Source: Ruminococcus sp.
GTDB lineage: Bacteria > Bacillota > Clostridia > Oscillospirales > Ruminococcaceae
NCBI GenBank assembly: GCA_015066805.1
Contig: SVNP01000011.1
Span: 1-64,000 of the forward strand
Reading direction: 5' to 3'
DNA: 64,000 nucleotides
Every line of letters begins with the position of its first letter. The stretch's first letter is position 1. Shown in pieces: positions 60,963-64,000 of the stretch. The translations under genes were made by a program, and so were the position numbers. Below the pieces are notes generated by a model that saw only the letters and a list, made by a program, of their open reading frames with translations, had not been told where the DNA came from and ran no database searches.

Positions 60963-62732
60963 TCAGGCAGATTGAGAAGTATACAATTGATAATACAGCC
61001 CACCCTTGGCCATCAGCTCTTCGTGGGTGCCGCTTTCCAGGATCCCCTTTTCACCGATATACATGATACGGTCGCAATTGCGGATGGTGGAAAGCCGATG
61101 GGCGATAATAAACGAGGTTCTGCCCTTCAGCAGCTCTGCGATACCCTTTTGCAGCAGAGCCTCGGTACGGGCATCAATGGAAGAAGTCGCTTCATCCAGA
61201 ATCAGGATCCTGGGGTCACTGAGCAAGGTCCTTGCAAAGCTGATGAGCTGTTTTTCACCGCCCGAGAGCTTGGAACCACGCTCATTCACCTGGGTATAGT
61301 AGCCTTCCTCCATCTCGCTGATAAATCCGTGTGCATAGACCGTTTTGGCCGCTGCCATCACTTCTTCCTCGGTGGCATCCAGCTTGCCGTAACGGATGTT
61401 ATCCAGAATACTGCCGCTGAAGATGAAGCTGTCCTGCAGCATAATACCCATATGGGAACGCAGAGAATGCAGCGTGACCTCCGAAATATCCTTGCCGTCC
61501 AGCAGAATGGCACCTTCATTCAGGTTGTAGAAACGGGAAAGCAGGGACACAATGGTGGATTTACCTGCACCGGTAGGGCCTACCAGAGCAATGCTTTCAC
61601 CGGGCTTTACATCAAAGGAAACATCTTCCAGCACGGTAATGTCTTTTTCATAGCCAAAGGTCACGTTGCGGAAGCTGACCTGCCCTGTGATCTCACCAAT
61701 GGGCTGTGCATCGGGACGGTCATCCACGGTCACAGGCTCATCCAGAGTTTCAAAAATACGCTCCAGATACGCTATGTTGTTGATGAAGTTGTTCATGATG
61801 TTGGAGAGGTTCATGATCGGCTGCCAAAAACGGGAAGCATAGCCTGTCATGGCGGCCAGCACGCCCAGCGATACTGTTGCGGGCTCCAGCACCAGCAGAC
61901 CCACCACAAACATTGCCGCACGCACCAGGGTGGAAATGTTATCGGTTGCGGGCCACACCAGGTTGGAAAAAATCACGGCATGCATCCAGCTTTTGCGGTA
62001 TTTCTCATTCAGGCGGTCATAGATCTCTGCATTTTCCTCCTCACGGTGGAATACCTGGGTGATCCTTGCGCCCACAATATTCTCCTGCAGGTAGGCGTTC
62101 ATGTTGGAGCTTTTGTTGGAAACGCTCTGCCATGCTCTGCGCTGGTGCTTTTTGATGGAGAACATCACCAGCATAAACAAAGGCAGGCCCGAAAGAGCAA
62201 CCAGCGTCAGGCGAACATCCACGATGAGCATAAATACCAGGATGAACACCATGTTCAGGATCTCCATGATGAAATTGATGATGCCGTTGGAAAGCATATC
62301 GGAGACACTGTTCACATAATTGATGACACGAATGAGGATCTTGCCGTGGGGACGATCATCATAATAGGAAAAAGGCAGCTTTTGCAGATGGGCAAACAGA
62401 TCCTCACGAATATCAAAGATAATATGCTGACCCACAATGGTCAGAATACGGGAACGTATGGTGGAAAGCACCACGCTCAGACCCGTACAGAGCAGCAGCA
62501 GCAGCGCAAGCAGCACAAGCTGACGGCCGTTTTTTTCGGGGATGGTCACATCCAGTGCATGCTGTGTGATCAGCGGTCCGATCAGACCTGCCACAGCAGA
62601 GATCATACTCAGCAGCAGAGCCAGCAGCATTTTGCCACGATATCGCTTGATATACACAAAGGAACGCTTCAGATGGGTAAAATCAAAGGGGGTTTCCAGC
62701 ACTTCATCCACATCATATTTATTTCGTGCCAT
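60963..62732 (-). CDS. ABC exporter half-transporter, canonical ATP site
   Basis: The protein of 589 residues has a six-helix exporter domain (about 25-320) and an ATPase: Walker A GPTGAGKST, signature KLSGGEKQL, Walker B ILILDEATSSID and switch His in IIAHRLST. Its start overlaps the preceding gene by 14 bp; AGGAGG fixes ATG 62732. With the upstream half it forms a heterodimeric drug- or peptide-type exporter (LmrCD/BmrCD class). The substrate is unknown. Confidence 0.92.
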   Translation of the reverse strand: MARNKYDVDEVLETPFDFTHLKRSFVYIKRYRGKMLLALLLSMISAVAGLIGPLITQHALDVTIPEKNGRQLVLLALLLLLCTGLSVVLSTIRSRILTIVGQHIIFDIREDLFAHLQKLPFSYYDDRPHGKILIRVINYVNSVSDMLSNGIINFIMEILNMVFILVFMLIVDVRLTLVALSGLPLFMLVMFSIKKHQRRAWQSVSNKSSNMNAYLQENIVGARITQVFHREEENAEIYDRLNEKYRKSWMHAVIFSNLVWPATDNISTLVRAAMFVVGLLVLEPATVSLGVLAAMTGYASRFWQPIMNLSNIMNNFINNIAYLERIFETLDEPVTVDDRPDAQPIGEITGQVSFRNVTFGYEKDITVLEDVSFDVKPGESIALVGPTGAGKSTIVSLLSRFYNLNEGAILLDGKDISEVTLHSLRSHMGIMLQDSFIFSGSILDNIRYGKLDATEEEVMAAAKTVYAHGFISEMEEGYYTQVNERGSKLSGGEKQLISFARTLLSDPRILILDEATSSIDARTEALLQKGIAELLKGRTSFIIAHRLSTIRNCDRIMYIGEKGILESGTHEELMAKGGLYYQLYTSQSA

Positions 62733-64000
62733 GCTGTTTCGCCTCCTCTCCGTTCTCCGCCGCACAATGCAGACCGCTTTGCAGCTCGTAGATCTCACGG
62801 TAATAGCCTGCCTGCCCGATCAGCTCCTCATGGGTACCCACAGCAGATACCATGCCATCCTCCAGAATGATGATCTGATCGGCATTTTTGGTAGAGGAGA
62901 TCCGCTGGGCGATGATGATCTTGGTGCAGGGGAAATCCAACTGACGGGAAAGACTGTTCTGGATAAAGGCTTCCGTTTCCATATCCACCGCAGAGGTGGT
63001 ATCGTCCAGGATCAGAACAGAAGGACGCACAGCCAAGGCTCTGGCAAGGGAAATACGCTGCTTCTGACCGCCGGAAAGACCCACGCCCCGCTCACCCACA
63101 ATGGTATCATAGCCCTCGGGGAGCTGCTCTATAAAGCCATCTGCGGCAGAAAGACGGGCACATTGCTTTACATAATCCTCATCCATTTTGCTGTCGCCAA
63201 AGGCGATGTTGCTGTCAATGGTATCGGAATACAGCAGCACATCCTGGGTTGCCACACTGATGCTTTTCCGCAGGGTTTCCAACCGGTGCAGGCGCACGTT
63301 GATGCCATCCACCAGCACTTCGCCGGAGGTAGCATCAAAAAAGCGGGGAATGAGATTGACCAGTGAGGTTTTTCCGCTGCCCGTTGCGCCCATAATGGCA
63401 ACGGTCTGCCCCGGCTTGATGTGAAAGCTCACATTCTTCAGGATCTGCTTATCACCAATGGAAAAGCTGACATTGACAAACTCCACCTCGCCCTGCAGGC
63501 GGGTTTCGTTTTCAGGGGCATCGGCTCGGTCAACGATCATGGGAGCGGCATAATAGATCTCGATGATCTTGCCCGCAGATGCCATAAAACGGTTGCAGTC
63601 ATTGACATAATGGCCCAGATTCCGCATGGGGTTGCTGACTGCCCAAAGCAGACCGGAAATGGCCACATACTGACCCATCGTCAGATGTTGTCTGATCATA
63701 AACCAGCCGCCGCAAAGCAGCAGCACCACCGAAAGGGCTCCTGCCAGAAAGTCGATCCAAGGCTGATACTTCAGCCAGTTCATGGAGGCATGGATATTCG
63801 CCTCACGGTATTCCAGATTGCGTGCATGGAATTTTTCGATCTCGTAGTCCTCACGGGCAAAGGCCTTAACCACACGGTTGCCGGAGATATTCTCCTGCGC
63901 TGCGGTATTCAGTGCGGATTGTTTTTCGCGCACCTGACGGTATGCGGGACCTGCCTTTTTGGAAAACAATCGGGTAATGACAAAAATACAGGGGGTCATG
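62719..64000 (-). CDS. ABC exporter half-transporter, degenerate ATP site (partial)
   Basis: The gene runs off the right edge, so its start is missing. About 426 residues are visible: the last exporter helices and an ATPase with Walker A GATGSGKTS and signature GLSGGQKQR. Walker B is VLILDDTTSAVD, with Asp in place of the catalytic Glu. Such a substitution marks the non-catalytic half of heterodimeric exporters; the partner downstream has the normal Glu. Confidence 0.92.
   Translation of the reverse strand, partial: MTPCIFVITRLFSKKAGPAYRQVREKQSALNTAAQENISGNRVVKAFAREDYEIEKFHARNLEYREANIHASMNWLKYQPWIDFLAGALSVVLLLCGGWFMIRQHLTMGQYVAISGLLWAVSNPMRNLGHYVNDCNRFMASAGKIIEIYYAAPMIVDRADAPENETRLQGEVEFVNVSFSIGDKQILKNVSFHIKPGQTVAIMGATGSGKTSLVNLIPRFFDATSGEVLVDGINVRLHRLETLRKSISVATQDVLLYSDTIDSNIAFGDSKMDEDYVKQCARLSAADGFIEQLPEGYDTIVGERGVGLSGGQKQRISLARALAVRPSVLILDDTTSAVDMETEAFIQNSLSRQLDFPCTKIIIAQRISSTKNADQIIILEDGMVSAVGTHEELIGQAGYYREIYELQSGLHCAAENGEEAKQHGTK

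Noticed and set aside
60939-62870. 643-codon open frame on the plus strand
   Set aside because: It is antisense to the ABC exporter gene; the minus-strand protein carries all ABC motifs.

Overview
The window looks like chromosome of a cellulosome-producing Ruminococcus (Oscillospiraceae, Bacillota). Dockerin modules are scattered over the whole window: a GH43 arabinanase-like enzyme, a CBM22-GH10 xylanase, an M6-type peptidase, a CotH-type protein, a cohesin-dockerin adaptor, two secreted proteins with no enzyme domain and one orphan fragment. Codon use and AGGAGG-type ribosome sites are Firmicute. Sporulation genes (spoIIAA-spoIIAB-sigF, yabP-yabQ) and a dnaX-ybaB-recR block with an adjacent SRP RNA fit as well. 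The species is inference; R. champanellensis or R. flavefaciens relatives are the obvious candidates.

Layout. 1-2138: right-hand end of an integrated element, with a truncated phage tail gene running in frame into an ABC transporter pair and ending at the 3' part of a class II (Leu-type) tRNA. 2662-5640: a complete agr quorum-sensing locus, agrCA divergent from agrBD, with a 39-bp operator between the two promoters and an AgrD whose predicted ring residue is Ser instead of Cys. 5974-7311: dockerin fragment and a two-dockerin secreted protein. 7505-10809: OmpR-type regulator, ABC transporter and sensor kinase, with four direct repeats just before the transporter genes. 11117-15298: GH43 and GH10 cellulosomal enzymes, convergent. 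15387-19587: SDR reductase, DUF896, spoIIA operon, DUF5662 and a U32-like protein. 19621-25940: small RNA or leader, XRE-cupin regulator, two acyl-CoA-ligase-type genes (one fused to a TIM barrel), acyltransferase. 25977-37209: addAB, M50 protease, WYL regulator, Nudix, yabR, divIC, yabQ and yabP. 37342-40277: M6 peptidase and a cohesin/dockerin operon. 40610-50917: trkA-trkH, SulP, CotH-dockerin, and an FHA-SEDS-PBP cell-wall operon. 50995-57204: dusB to dnaX, TPR gene and SRP RNA. 57397-64000: tRNA-Pro, a small palindromic element, ECF sigma with a Thr-rich membrane partner, a flavoprotein and a heterodimeric ABC exporter.

The most interesting link is between the agr locus and the cellulosome. 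The 39-bp operator between agrA and agrB recurs with no mismatch at 40457-40495. There it faces the promoter of the dockerin/cohesin operon in the same orientation and at exactly the same 13-bp distance from the -35 box as at agrBD. This suggests that quorum sensing by a lactone-type autoinducing peptide controls assembly or anchoring parts of the cellulosome.
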